From NCBI GenBank assembly GCA_947575235.1, contig CANPMT010000031.1:1-36596 (forward strand): a DNA stretch of 36,596 bases, in the 5' to 3' direction. The notes beneath the pieces were generated by a model. That model did not search any database. It had not been told where the DNA came from and saw only the letters and a program-made list of their open reading frames with translations. The stretch is from an uncultured Porphyromonadaceae bacterium. Lineage in GTDB: Bacteria; Bacteroidota; Bacteroidia; Bacteroidales; Muribaculaceae. A program made the translations under genes and the position numbers. Below are positions 24,903-32,797 of the stretch, piece after piece (the stretch's first letter is position 1; each line of letters opens with the position of its first letter).

Positions 24903-25925
24903 TTAAAATTCAAATCCTTCGCGCCCGATCTCCTCTGCCAGAAGACGCAGACCCTCCACAGCTTCGGCTCCCGAAGCCGCCTTGTTGTCGTAGAGTGAAT
25001 AACATCCCCGTATCTCCACAGGTGAAATATTCGGCATCACTACATTCGCTCCGGCCAACAGGCCGCGGTTACGTCCCTCCCCCTCCAGTGTGGCCAAAGC
25101 CGTGGTGGAGGGTATGTTGGCGTGGGGAAACATCAGCCTCAGTATCGATATCAACCGGGTGGTAAGCCGGATGGTGCCTGGGCTCATCGCGGCAAAGGGT
25201 GTGGCTGAATGCGGTATGAACGGCCCTATCCCTATCATATCGGGTTGCAGACGGTGCATATATTCAAGGTCTTCCACTATGTGGGCGACTCTCTGATAGG
25301 GTGATCCTACCATTATTCCGGTACCGGTCTCATAGCCAAGTCTCTTCAATGTGTCAAGACATCGCAGCCGGTTGGCCAAACTCATCTCCTGAGGATGCAG
25401 CCTGCTGTAATGCTCCCCGTTGTGGGTCTCATGCCGGAGAAGGTATCTGTCGGCTCCCGCCTCTCTGAAAAGGTGGTATGCCTCGTCGGGCCATTCCCCG
25501 AGCGAGAGTGTGACTGCCGCATCGGGAAATTCCGACTTTATCCTCCCTACAAGCGAGGCCACGCTCTCAGCCGTATATGCCGGATTCTCACCCCCTTGAA
25601 GCACAAACGTACGGAATCCTGCCCTGTAGCCGCTACGGCAGCAGTCAAGAATCACGTCATGGCTGAGGGTGTATCTGCGGAGCTGCCGGTTGTCGCGGCG
25701 GAGTCCGCAATAGAGGCAGTCGTTGCGGCATACGTTGGTCACTTCAAGCAGGCCGCGCAGCTTCACCTTGCGGCCGAAAACGGCATCGGCTGCAGCACGT
25801 GCCCTGGCTCTGAGCATCTCCTCCTCAGCAGCTGTGAGCGATGGTGAAAGAAGCACGGTGTACTCCCCCGGGGAGAGACACCGCGACTTCTCAAGTTTAT
25901 CTATTATTTCAATGACCCGGCTCAA
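24903..25925 (-). CDS. hydE: [FeFe] hydrogenase maturase HydE
   Basis: A 340-residue radical SAM enzyme acting with HydG and HydF in assembly of the bridging dithiolate of the H-cluster. The cluster motif CRNDCLYC places ligands at Cys66, Cys70 and Cys73; other family features are VLQGGENPAYT, LRHETHNGEHYSRLHP and GIGPFIPHSATPF. The start appears to be TTG at 25925, which overlaps the hydA stop by four bases (TTGA); no ATG or GTG lies close by, and this overlap implies coupled translation of hydA and hydE. Confidence 0.96.
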   Translation of the reverse strand: MSRVIEIIDKLEKSRCLSPGEYTVLLSPSLTAAEEEMLRARARAAADAVFGRKVKLRGLLEVTNVCRNDCLYCGLRRDNRQLRRYTLSHDVILDCCRSGYRAGFRTFVLQGGENPAYTAESVASLVGRIKSEFPDAAVTLSLGEWPDEAYHLFREAGADRYLLRHETHNGEHYSRLHPQEMSLANRLRCLDTLKRLGYETGTGIMVGSPYQRVAHIVEDLEYMHRLQPDMIGIGPFIPHSATPFAAMSPGTIRLTTRLISILRLMFPHANIPSTTALATLEGEGRNRGLLAGANVVMPNISPVEIRGCYSLYDNKAASGAEAVEGLRLLAEEIGREGFEF

Positions 25926-27394
25926 TACTGAATCTCCTCCTTGGCCAGACCTTTAGAGAATCGCACCTTACCCTCACGGTTGGTGGTGGATGAGCAGGGA
26001 CCGGTGATGCAGCCACCCTCGCACGACATAACCTCGATGAATTTGCCGGGAGCCTTTCCGGTCTTGGCATAGGCCCCGAGTATGGCTATGTTCTTCTTGT
26101 TGAGGTTTGATATCTGAAGGGCGTTGATCTCTTTGAGACGCTCGTTGTCGAGTTTGAGATATGCCTTTACAGCTCCGGCCACACCTCCGGCGGCGGCGAA
26201 ACCATGGGCCTCCTTCACTGCGGTGAAGGCCGGCGTGTAGGGTTCAACCTCCTTGAAGTCTATGCCATACCCCTCAAATACCGGGGCTATCTCCTCAAAG
26301 GTCATTACGTAATCAACCTTCTCGTCGCGACGTGCCTCCTTACGTTTGGCAAGACACGGGCCGACAAACACAATTATTGAATCAGGATACTTCTCCTTGG
26401 CTATGCGGGCCGTGTAATACATCGGTGAACCGGTTGAGGAGACATATTGCTTCATAGCAGGCATATGCTTCTCAACAAGCTCTATCCATGACGGACAGCA
26501 TGATGTGGTCATGAATGGCTGCCCCTCATCTATCTTCTCCAGAAGTTCGTGACCCTCGTTCGATACGGTATCCATGGCTCCCTGGGCCACCTCTATCACA
26601 TCGTGGAAACCTATCTTCTTGAAGGCGCCGTATACCTGCTCTTTGGTAGCATCGAACTGGCTGAGGATGGCAGGAGCCACTATGGCTACAACCTGCTGAC
26701 CCTTACGGATGGCATTGAGCACATCGAAGGCCTGCGAGATCTCGAAAATCGCTCCGAAGGGGCAGGCATTGAGGCATTTTCCGCAATAGATGCACTTCGA
26801 CTCGTCGATATGCTCTATGCCGTACTCATCTTTCGAGATTGCCTTCACCGGACAAGCCTCCTCGCATGGCACCGGAATGTAGACTATCGCATGGTATGGG
26901 CAGCTGTCATGGCAAATGCCGCAGCTGATGCAGGTGTCGTGGTTGATCTTCGCCTTTCCTGTCTCGGCATCAGTGCGGATGGCGTTCTTCGGACAGTTTG
27001 ACATACAACTGCGGGCCACGCAGCCTCGGCAAAGGCTGGTCACCTCATAGTTGGTATGCACGCATGAGGAGCAGGCCTCATCTATGACGCACATGATATT
27101 CTCCTTGGCCGGAGATGATATGTCGCGGCGCAGGGCCATACGCACATATTCCGACAGGGGTGTCAGTTCATCGGTCTCGTCGCTCATGTCAAGACCCAAA
27201 AGAGGCAATGACTTATAGCGCCACACGGCTCTCTCCTTGTGAATGCAGCAGCGGCCGGGATGCTTTGAGCGGCGGGGACTGAGCTGGATTGGAAGACGGT
27301 CTATACGGTCCACCAGCGAATCCTCGGCCCAAAGTTTCACCATCTCCTTGAGCAGCCTCTGCCGCACAATCATAATGTTGTTCTTGGTTGCCAT
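25922..27394 (-). CDS. hydA: Monomeric [FeFe] hydrogenase, group B-like
   Basis: A 490-residue hydrogenase making H2 from protons and reduced ferredoxin in the cytoplasm. The N-terminal part has a Cys-rich segment (CVIDEACSSC, 102-111) and three ferredoxin-like cluster motifs: CRGCVARSCMSNCP (122-135), CISCGICHDSCP (155-166) and CIYCGKCLNACP (201-212). The H-cluster domain shows TSCCPSW (297-303), GPCLAKRKE (345-353) and MSCEGGCITGPC (456-467). TSCCP and a final MxCxGGC motif without the usual ACPGGC mark group B enzymes rather than the classical group A. Group B enzymes are widespread in gut Bacteroidales and have been linked to fermentative H2 production. The motif holding the fourth H-cluster ligand is intact. 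It starts 48 nt after pyk. Confidence 0.95.
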   Translation of the reverse strand: MATKNNIMIVRQRLLKEMVKLWAEDSLVDRIDRLPIQLSPRRSKHPGRCCIHKERAVWRYKSLPLLGLDMSDETDELTPLSEYVRMALRRDISSPAKENIMCVIDEACSSCVHTNYEVTSLCRGCVARSCMSNCPKNAIRTDAETGKAKINHDTCISCGICHDSCPYHAIVYIPVPCEEACPVKAISKDEYGIEHIDESKCIYCGKCLNACPFGAIFEISQAFDVLNAIRKGQQVVAIVAPAILSQFDATKEQVYGAFKKIGFHDVIEVAQGAMDTVSNEGHELLEKIDEGQPFMTTSCCPSWIELVEKHMPAMKQYVSSTGSPMYYTARIAKEKYPDSIIVFVGPCLAKRKEARRDEKVDYVMTFEEIAPVFEGYGIDFKEVEPYTPAFTAVKEAHGFAAAGGVAGAVKAYLKLDNERLKEINALQISNLNKKNIAILGAYAKTGKAPGKFIEVMSCEGGCITGPCSSTTNREGKVRFSKGLAKEEIQY

Positions 27395-27442
27395 TGATGT
27401 TAGTTAAGTTTGTCTGATTTCGGGTATCGTGGAATTGTATGT

Positions 27443-28873
27443 TCAGTTCACATCGTGCGATGTCGCCTCCTCGAATATCTCAACCGGGGTAAGAATCTCG
27501 AGGGCTCGGGGGCCGCGTCGGGTGCCGGTAAGGTATGCCAGACGGTCGTCATAGCGCAGGTGGTCGTCGGCCACAATCCTTCTCACGGCCTCCACCGAGT
27601 GGCGCGATGAGTTGTGGTTACCCTTCTGGAAGGGGTATGAGAGCACACCGTAACTGAGAGCCAGCCATCTCAGCACATTCTCGTTATGGCATATGGCGAA
27701 TGTGGGAATCTTACCACGGAAGGAGGCTATGAAACGAGCGCATTCACCCTTATGGGCGTCTGTAAGGATGGCTTTGGTGCCTATCACCTGCTCTGACATG
27801 ACAGCCTCATGGGCAAGGAAAGATGTAATGGCGCTGTCGACCAACGGGGGCACATCCATCTTCTGACGCAATGAAGCCTCAACCTCCTTTGCCACACTGG
27901 TCATTGTGCGCACTGCCTCCACTGGATATTTGCCATAGGCGGTCTCGCCTGAAAGCATCATGGCGTCGGCACGCTGATACACGGCATTGGCCACGTCTGA
28001 AATCTCGGCTCGTGTGGGGCGCGGATGCTCAATCATGGAGTGAAGCATCTGTGTGGCCACAATCACAGGTTTGTGTGCCGTGATGCACTTGTTGATCATC
28101 ATGGCCTGTATGCCGGGGATGCGCTCGGCGGCCACCTCAATTCCGAGGTCGCCACGGGCCACCATTATGCCGTATGATTCCTTCAGGATCTCCTCGAAAT
28201 TATCGATACCCTCCTGATTCTCTATCTTTGAAATAATCTTGGTCTTCGAACCATATGAGTCGAGTATCCCCTGTACTTCCCTCACATCGGCGGCTGAGCG
28301 CACGAATGAGTGTGCAATGAAGTCCACACCTAATTGGGCGGCATAGCCTATGTTCTCCTTGTCGCGCTCGGTTACTGCGGGAAGGTCGATGCTCACACCG
28401 GGCAGGTTCACACTCTTTCGTGAGCCTAACTTCCCATCGTTCTCGGCCACGGCCTTCACGGCATCACCCTCAATGGCGAGCACCTTGAAACCTACCTCTC
28501 CGTCGTCGATAAGGATTCTGTTGCCAGGGCGGAGCACCCTGCTTATGGCCGGATAATTCAGACAGATCTCATTCTCCGATGTCTTACCGTCAGGATTGCC
28601 ATAGAAAGTGACCTCCTGACCGGTCTTGTAATTTACCGGCTCACCATCCACCGTCGGGGTTGTGCGTATCTCCGGACCTTTCGTATCCATCATCACCGCT
28701 ATCGAGGGTGACGCGGCGCGTGTGTTGTTGACAATCTTGCGGAACCCCTCGAGCCCCATGTGGGCGGAGTTCATTCTCACGACATTAACACCCGCCTCGG
28801 CCAACGACTTGATGAAGTCGACGTCGCAACGGCGGTCGGATACGGTAGCGACTATTTTCGTAAATTTCTGCAT
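27443..28873 (-). CDS. pyk: Pyruvate kinase
   Basis: A 476-residue enzyme making pyruvate and ATP from phosphoenolpyruvate. Signatures are MMDTKGPEIRT, the active-site stretch ISKIENQEGIDNFEEIL, the phosphate-binding VARGDLGIEV and the KPVIVATQMLHSMIEHPRPTRAE segment, ending with a C-terminal allosteric-type domain (about 340-476). The gene has its own promoter and a 5' leader of about 114 nt. It is followed within 48 nt by hydA in the same direction with no terminator between, so glycolytic pyruvate formation and hydrogen release are probably on one transcript. Confidence 0.97.
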   Translation of the reverse strand: MQKFTKIVATVSDRRCDVDFIKSLAEAGVNVVRMNSAHMGLEGFRKIVNNTRAASPSIAVMMDTKGPEIRTTPTVDGEPVNYKTGQEVTFYGNPDGKTSENEICLNYPAISRVLRPGNRILIDDGEVGFKVLAIEGDAVKAVAENDGKLGSRKSVNLPGVSIDLPAVTERDKENIGYAAQLGVDFIAHSFVRSAADVREVQGILDSYGSKTKIISKIENQEGIDNFEEILKESYGIMVARGDLGIEVAAERIPGIQAMMINKCITAHKPVIVATQMLHSMIEHPRPTRAEISDVANAVYQRADAMMLSGETAYGKYPVEAVRTMTSVAKEVEASLRQKMDVPPLVDSAITSFLAHEAVMSEQVIGTKAILTDAHKGECARFIASFRGKIPTFAICHNENVLRWLALSYGVLSYPFQKGNHNSSRHSVEAVRRIVADDHLRYDDRLAYLTGTRRGPRALEILTPVEIFEEATSHDVN

Positions 28874-28981
28874 AGCTTTTAATTATTTCCCCACAGACAG
28901 ACGGCTCAGTCAGCAGAGAACCATCCCTTGCCCAGGGATACTTCTCCATTCTCTCGAATGTAGGATATGTTTTAGAGTATT

Positions 28982-29035
28982 TGTTCGGGGGTGCAAAGTT
29001 ACTAAATTTATTCCTATTATTAAAACGCCCGAACA
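28982..29035 (-). promoter_or_regulatory. pyk promoter region flanked by an inverted repeat
   Basis: On the minus strand TAACTTTG (29001-28994) fits the second Bacteroidetes promoter element; the first element is weak. Two perfectly complementary 8-bp arms, TGTTCGGG at 28982-28989 and CCCGAACA at 29028-29035, flank it at 38 nt spacing. The arms may be operator half-sites or chance. The leader down to the ATG also has a small 6-bp hairpin (28923-28939). Confidence 0.5.
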
Positions 29036-29046
29036 TACCTTACTGT

Positions 29047-29703
29047 TTAAATCAAAGGGAGCCCGTTGCCGGCACGGATAATGTCGACGAGCACAGGCTT
29101 GAGGCCACCCACGAAACATTCCACGGCGATCACCATCAGGATAAGTCCCATAAGACGCATCATGACGTTGTTGCCGGTCTCCCCGATCAGCGGCACAAGC
29201 TTTGTGGAGGCTCTCAGGAGTATGTATGTTATCACGTAGATTATCACGATGCTGGCAAGCAGCGTACCCTTCATGGCCCAGGTGTTGGCCTGTTCCATCA
29301 ATACAATGCCGTTGGCTATGGCGCCGGGGCCGCACAGCATGGGGATGGAGAGTGGGGTTATGGAGATATCGTTTGAATATTCCTTTACCTCCTCCTCGCT
29401 CAGCTTCACTGTGGAATACTTGGCATGAAGCATGTCGTAACCGATCTTCATGATGATTATGCCGGCTGCAATCTTGAATCCGTTGGCCGATATGCCGAAA
29501 AGTGTGAAGAGCACCTGCCCGGCAATTGTGAAGGAGATGAGGATAATAAGCGAGGTGATGGTGGCCCGCTTCACAATCTGTGCCCTCTGGGCGTTATCCA
29601 AACCTCTTGTCATTGACAGAAATACAGGCATGGTTCCCAATGGATTGGCCAAAGTAAAGAACGATGTCAGACAAATAAATGCAAATGGTAACAATGTGTC
29701 CAT
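29047..29703 (-). CDS. MarC family integral membrane protein
   Basis: A 218-residue protein with six predicted membrane helices. The family start FTLANPLGTMPVFLSMT is clear, as are the second-half segments PLSIPMLCGPGAI and the final helix MGLILMVIAVECFVGGL. MarC proteins were once thought to confer multiple antibiotic resistance in E. coli, but later work did not support this, and function is unknown; a small-solute transporter is suspected. The ATG at 29703 fits the family. Its own promoter element (TAATTTTG, 29742-29735) lies about 32-39 nt upstream, and the gene is a single transcription unit before pyk. Confidence 0.93.
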   Translation of the reverse strand: MDTLLPFAFICLTSFFTLANPLGTMPVFLSMTRGLDNAQRAQIVKRATITSLIILISFTIAGQVLFTLFGISANGFKIAAGIIIMKIGYDMLHAKYSTVKLSEEEVKEYSNDISITPLSIPMLCGPGAIANGIVLMEQANTWAMKGTLLASIVIIYVITYILLRASTKLVPLIGETGNNVMMRLMGLILMVIAVECFVGGLKPVLVDIIRAGNGLPLI

Positions 29704-29734
29704 ATCAGTTGATGTAGGTATCGTTAATTTTCTG

Positions 29735-29742
29735 CAAAATTA
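29735..29742 (-). promoter_or_regulatory. Promoter element of the MarC gene
   Basis: TAATTTTG on the minus strand (29742-29735) matches TAnnTTTG and would begin transcription about 25 nt before the ATG. No good TTTG partner is seen near 29763, so support is partial. Confidence 0.45.
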
Positions 29743-29776
29743 ATAAAAAATATATGCATATCCATCTTCGGGGATA

Positions 29777-29807
29777 TAAAAAAAGGAGGTGGAATGGCTC
29801 CACCTCC
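29777..29807 (-). terminator. Intrinsic terminator of the SusC/SusD operon
   Basis: A 9-bp stem (29785-29793 with 29799-29807), rich in G+C, with a five-base loop, is followed on the minus strand by seven T (29784-29778). It lies about 50 nt after the DUF3823 gene stop codon and closes the polysaccharide utilization operon before the MarC promoter. Confidence 0.88.
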
Positions 29808-29858
29808 CGTGATTCGGATCCGGCTTACATAACGGATCATGGAATCAGCTCTTTTTTA

Positions 29859-30674
29859 TCAGGGTATCATCACCTCAACAGGCTCTGAATAGTTCCAACG
29901 GCGTGTGCCGCTGCCTACGGGCGTGTCGAAGTTGATACGGGCTGCCGCACGCACCCATACCTTGCGGCCTGAGGGTATCTGGCCGTTGGAGGTGACTGTG
30001 ACGGTTTTGCCGAACAGTTCGTTGAATTCGTCGCCGTTGTAGCTGATGCTGCTCGACCAGCGGTCGTCGCGAGCACGGTAGCCCACAGAGCTTGAATAGC
30101 TTACGAAGAACTGTATGTCGGTCATGTTGAGATAGCTGTCTTTCCAGTTGCCCATAGGCTCGATCTTGCTGCGGAACTCCTCATCGCTCACACCCTTCTC
30201 TACCACGACCTTGGCCTTGATGACACCGTTGCTGACTGTCGGGTCACCCTCAATCCTTACGTTAAGGAAGGGCTGCACCTCAAACTTCACCTCTTTGGTG
30301 CCTTTGATTTCGGTGGTGATGGTCTCGTCGGCGAGAACGGTCCCTTCGGTTGTCTCACGCACGATGGGTATGAACGGACCGTCGACACGGATGTTGTAGG
30401 TGCCCTTGAAAATCTTTGTGTTCTGGAATTTCCCGTCGGGCATACAGTAGAAGTCGGGGTTGTGCTCCACGTTGTCGCCCCAGCTGAGCTCCGTGAGGCG
30501 CACACGGATTCCCTCGCTTCCCTGGTCGGTGAGAACCGGGTTCCCTGTGGCCACATCCACAACCTCACCCTTGATTGTCTCCTCGGGCTCGTCGTAGTTG
30601 TCTATCTCGAACATGCTGCACGACGTCATCATCATCATGGCAGCGAACATTCCGAATATCTTATATTGTTTCAT
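29859..30674 (-). CDS. DUF3823 lipoprotein of a SusCD locus
   Basis: A 271-residue surface lipoprotein. The signal MKQYKIFGMFAAMMMMTSC ends in a lipobox with the acylated Cys at residue 19. After it come DNYDEPEETIKGEVVDVATG, the start of the DUF3823 beta domain (a carboxypeptidase-regulatory-like sandwich with VTDQGSEGIRVRLTE-like strands), and a second beta domain at about 135-270. DUF3823 proteins occupy the SusE/F-like place in many SusCD operons and probably bind glycan at the cell surface, though this is not shown for this protein. It is the last gene of the operon, 35 nt after susD. Confidence 0.85.
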   Translation of the reverse strand: MKQYKIFGMFAAMMMMTSCSMFEIDNYDEPEETIKGEVVDVATGNPVLTDQGSEGIRVRLTELSWGDNVEHNPDFYCMPDGKFQNTKIFKGTYNIRVDGPFIPIVRETTEGTVLADETITTEIKGTKEVKFEVQPFLNVRIEGDPTVSNGVIKAKVVVEKGVSDEEFRSKIEPMGNWKDSYLNMTDIQFFVSYSSSVGYRARDDRWSSSISYNGDEFNELFGKTVTVTSNGQIPSGRKVWVRAAARINFDTPVGSGTRRWNYSEPVEVMIP

Positions 30675-30709
30675 GAGTTTCTGCTTGTAGAAATTAATAC
30701 TTTATGATA

Positions 30710-32776
30710 TTAACGGTTGGGCTGCTGATCTATTACAGGGCTCTTCACAACCTGGTCGCCCGGAATGCCGAAGTAGTAGTCGATAGGATTATACTCGAAT
30801 TCCTTGTGCGAGATGCACTCGAAGCGCACGTCGAAGAACCATTTCCCATCGCGGGCTGAATAGAAGGGATAGATGCCGCGGAAACGGAAGTGCGAGTTTG
30901 AGCTGAACTTATCCTTGTCGCGCACCTCACCCCAGAAGCCGTCGCGGTTGTCGTAGTCGTTCACGCGCCAGCGGCGGAGGTCCCACTTGGTGCCTGTCTC
31001 GAAGGCTGTCTCCTTACGACGTTCCTTGCGCACCTCGTTGCGGCTCTCGATGCTGCCTGAAAGTTTTCCGCTGAGGAGTGTGGCTCCGGCGCGGCGACGT
31101 ATGTCGTTGACAGCGTCTGTGGCCACCTGAAGCATGTCGCTGCCGTCGGGCGAGGCAGCTCCGGCAAGTGAGAGCTCCACGGCTGCCTCGGCTGCGTTGA
31201 GAAGCACCTCGGCATAGCGGATAAGGATGTAGTGCTGGTCGCTGTTACCCTCTCTTGCTGTGAACGAGGGGTCGTCTTTGAGCCACTTTCTTGCCAATAG
31301 TCCGGTCATTGCTGATTCGGCGAAGTTGTAGAAGGGGCCGTTTGCACCTGAGGCGTTCATCTGGCTCCCGTCGGGCAGTGTCACCGACACAGGATTTGTG
31401 GGTGAAGGCGACAGGTAGAGCGTACGGTCCTCGCTACCCTCCTCGGCTATGTCAAGACCCTGGTAGTTGACCGACTGTCCCTGGTAGGAGTAATCGCGCA
31501 GAAGGGGTTTCACCGGTGTCGTGCCGGTGTAGACGCCTGCATATATCTCCATTGTCTGACCCTTGAACTGGTCGCCGGGGATAATCAGGTATGAGAGAAG
31601 ACGGGGCTCTGCATTCTTGTAGAAGTCGCCGATGTTGTCATACATGATGTAGTCACCCTCGCTGTTGGAGTTGCCGGTGGTCACTTTGAGCGAGCCGTCG
31701 GGATAACGCTCGAAGCCCTCGAAGAGCTCCACGAAGTCAGCCGTGGGACACATGGCGGAGCTGAGCGGCGAACGGAACACGTATGGCGCGTTGTAGGCGT
31801 CGAAAGAGTGGGTGGTGGTGGGATAGAGATACTCGCGGATCCAGATGTTCTCGGGGCTGTCGGTATCTGAGAGCATGTCAATCATGTTCTGGCGCATGGC
31901 GCTGCGGTCACCCTCGGCGAATTTCTTCATGTAGAGTCCGTAGCCACCCTCGTTGATTACCTCGTTGGCAGCCTTGTAAGCCTCGGAGAAGTAACGCTTT
32001 GAAGCCTCGGCTGCTGTGGCCTGGTCGAAACCGATCACGCGTACGCCTGTCTTCTGGCCGAGGCCTGTGAGACGACCTGTGACAGTCTCGTTGTATTTTG
32101 CCACTGAACCTGCATAGAGCATCGCCTCCGATTTCATGGCGAGTGCCACATATTTGTTGGCGTAGCCACGCTTCGGGCTGTTGGGCATCATGAGCTCGGC
32201 TGCCTTGTCGAAGTCGGCGCAGATCTGGTTCCAGGTCTCCTCCTCGCTCGCACGGGGCACTTCGAGTTCATCGCTGTTGGCGGGATAGTCAATGACGCGT
32301 GTCACGAGGGGTATGCCGCCGAAACGCTTGGCCATGGCATAGAACACAAAGGCTCTCACGAAGTATGCCTCGCCGAGATAGTCGTTGTAGGTTATCTCGG
32401 GGTAGTTCCCTTTGTAAGCCGGCAGACTCTCGATGAGCACATTGGCGTCGCGCAGGGTCTGGAAAGCGTTCCCCCAGTAGGCCTTGTCCTCTCCGGTGAA
32501 GGCGCGGCAGTAGCCGTCGCGGTTCACGGCATCGCCTGTGCCGTCGAAACCGAAGCCGGCGAGCCATCCGTTGTATTCGGTTATACCACGCTCGGCGAGG
32601 TATTTGAAATCCTCGAAGGGGAGCATGGAGTACATGCGGGCCATGTAGATATCCATACCCGACTCAGTGGCGAAGAGATTGTCGGAGGTCACGATATTCT
32701 TCGGCGGGATGTCCATATCCTGGCATGATGTCAGAAGGGCCGCGCCCAAGAGTGCTGAGAATATTATCTTTTTCAT
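30710..32776 (-). CDS. SusD/RagB family nutrient-binding lipoprotein
   Basis: A 688-residue SusD-like glycan-binding lipoprotein (signal MKKIIFSALLGAALLTSC, lipobox Cys18). The N-terminal segment MDIPPKNIVTSDNLFATESGMDIYMARMY and the tetratricopeptide-like helices (about residues 95-260: EAYFVRAFVFYAMAKRFGGIPLVTRV, KYVALAMKSEAMLYAGSVAKYN) are typical. The C-terminal RRRAGA-like and DLRRWRV segments, and the ending YNPIDYYFGIP, belong to the SusD_RagB domain. It is longer than SusD itself (about 550 residues), as expected of larger-glycan loci. It works as the lid on the SusC barrel and is 21 nt downstream of susC. Confidence 0.95.
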   Translation of the reverse strand: MKKIIFSALLGAALLTSCQDMDIPPKNIVTSDNLFATESGMDIYMARMYSMLPFEDFKYLAERGITEYNGWLAGFGFDGTGDAVNRDGYCRAFTGEDKAYWGNAFQTLRDANVLIESLPAYKGNYPEITYNDYLGEAYFVRAFVFYAMAKRFGGIPLVTRVIDYPANSDELEVPRASEEETWNQICADFDKAAELMMPNSPKRGYANKYVALAMKSEAMLYAGSVAKYNETVTGRLTGLGQKTGVRVIGFDQATAAEASKRYFSEAYKAANEVINEGGYGLYMKKFAEGDRSAMRQNMIDMLSDTDSPENIWIREYLYPTTTHSFDAYNAPYVFRSPLSSAMCPTADFVELFEGFERYPDGSLKVTTGNSNSEGDYIMYDNIGDFYKNAEPRLLSYLIIPGDQFKGQTMEIYAGVYTGTTPVKPLLRDYSYQGQSVNYQGLDIAEEGSEDRTLYLSPSPTNPVSVTLPDGSQMNASGANGPFYNFAESAMTGLLARKWLKDDPSFTAREGNSDQHYILIRYAEVLLNAAEAAVELSLAGAASPDGSDMLQVATDAVNDIRRRAGATLLSGKLSGSIESRNEVRKERRKETAFETGTKWDLRRWRVNDYDNRDGFWGEVRDKDKFSSNSHFRFRGIYPFYSARDGKWFFDVRFECISHKEFEYNPIDYYFGIPGDQVVKSPVIDQQPNR

Positions 32777-32797
32777 GTTGAAAAGTCGGTTGATTGG

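Noticed and set aside
27405..27412. TAAGTTTG on the plus strand upstream of hydA
   Set aside because: It matches the promoter element but faces into pyk antisense and has no partner; treated as chance.
28785..29036. 83-codon open frame across the pyk leader and 5' end
   Set aside because: It overlaps pyk in another frame, shows no family resemblance and begins upstream of the likely transcription start.
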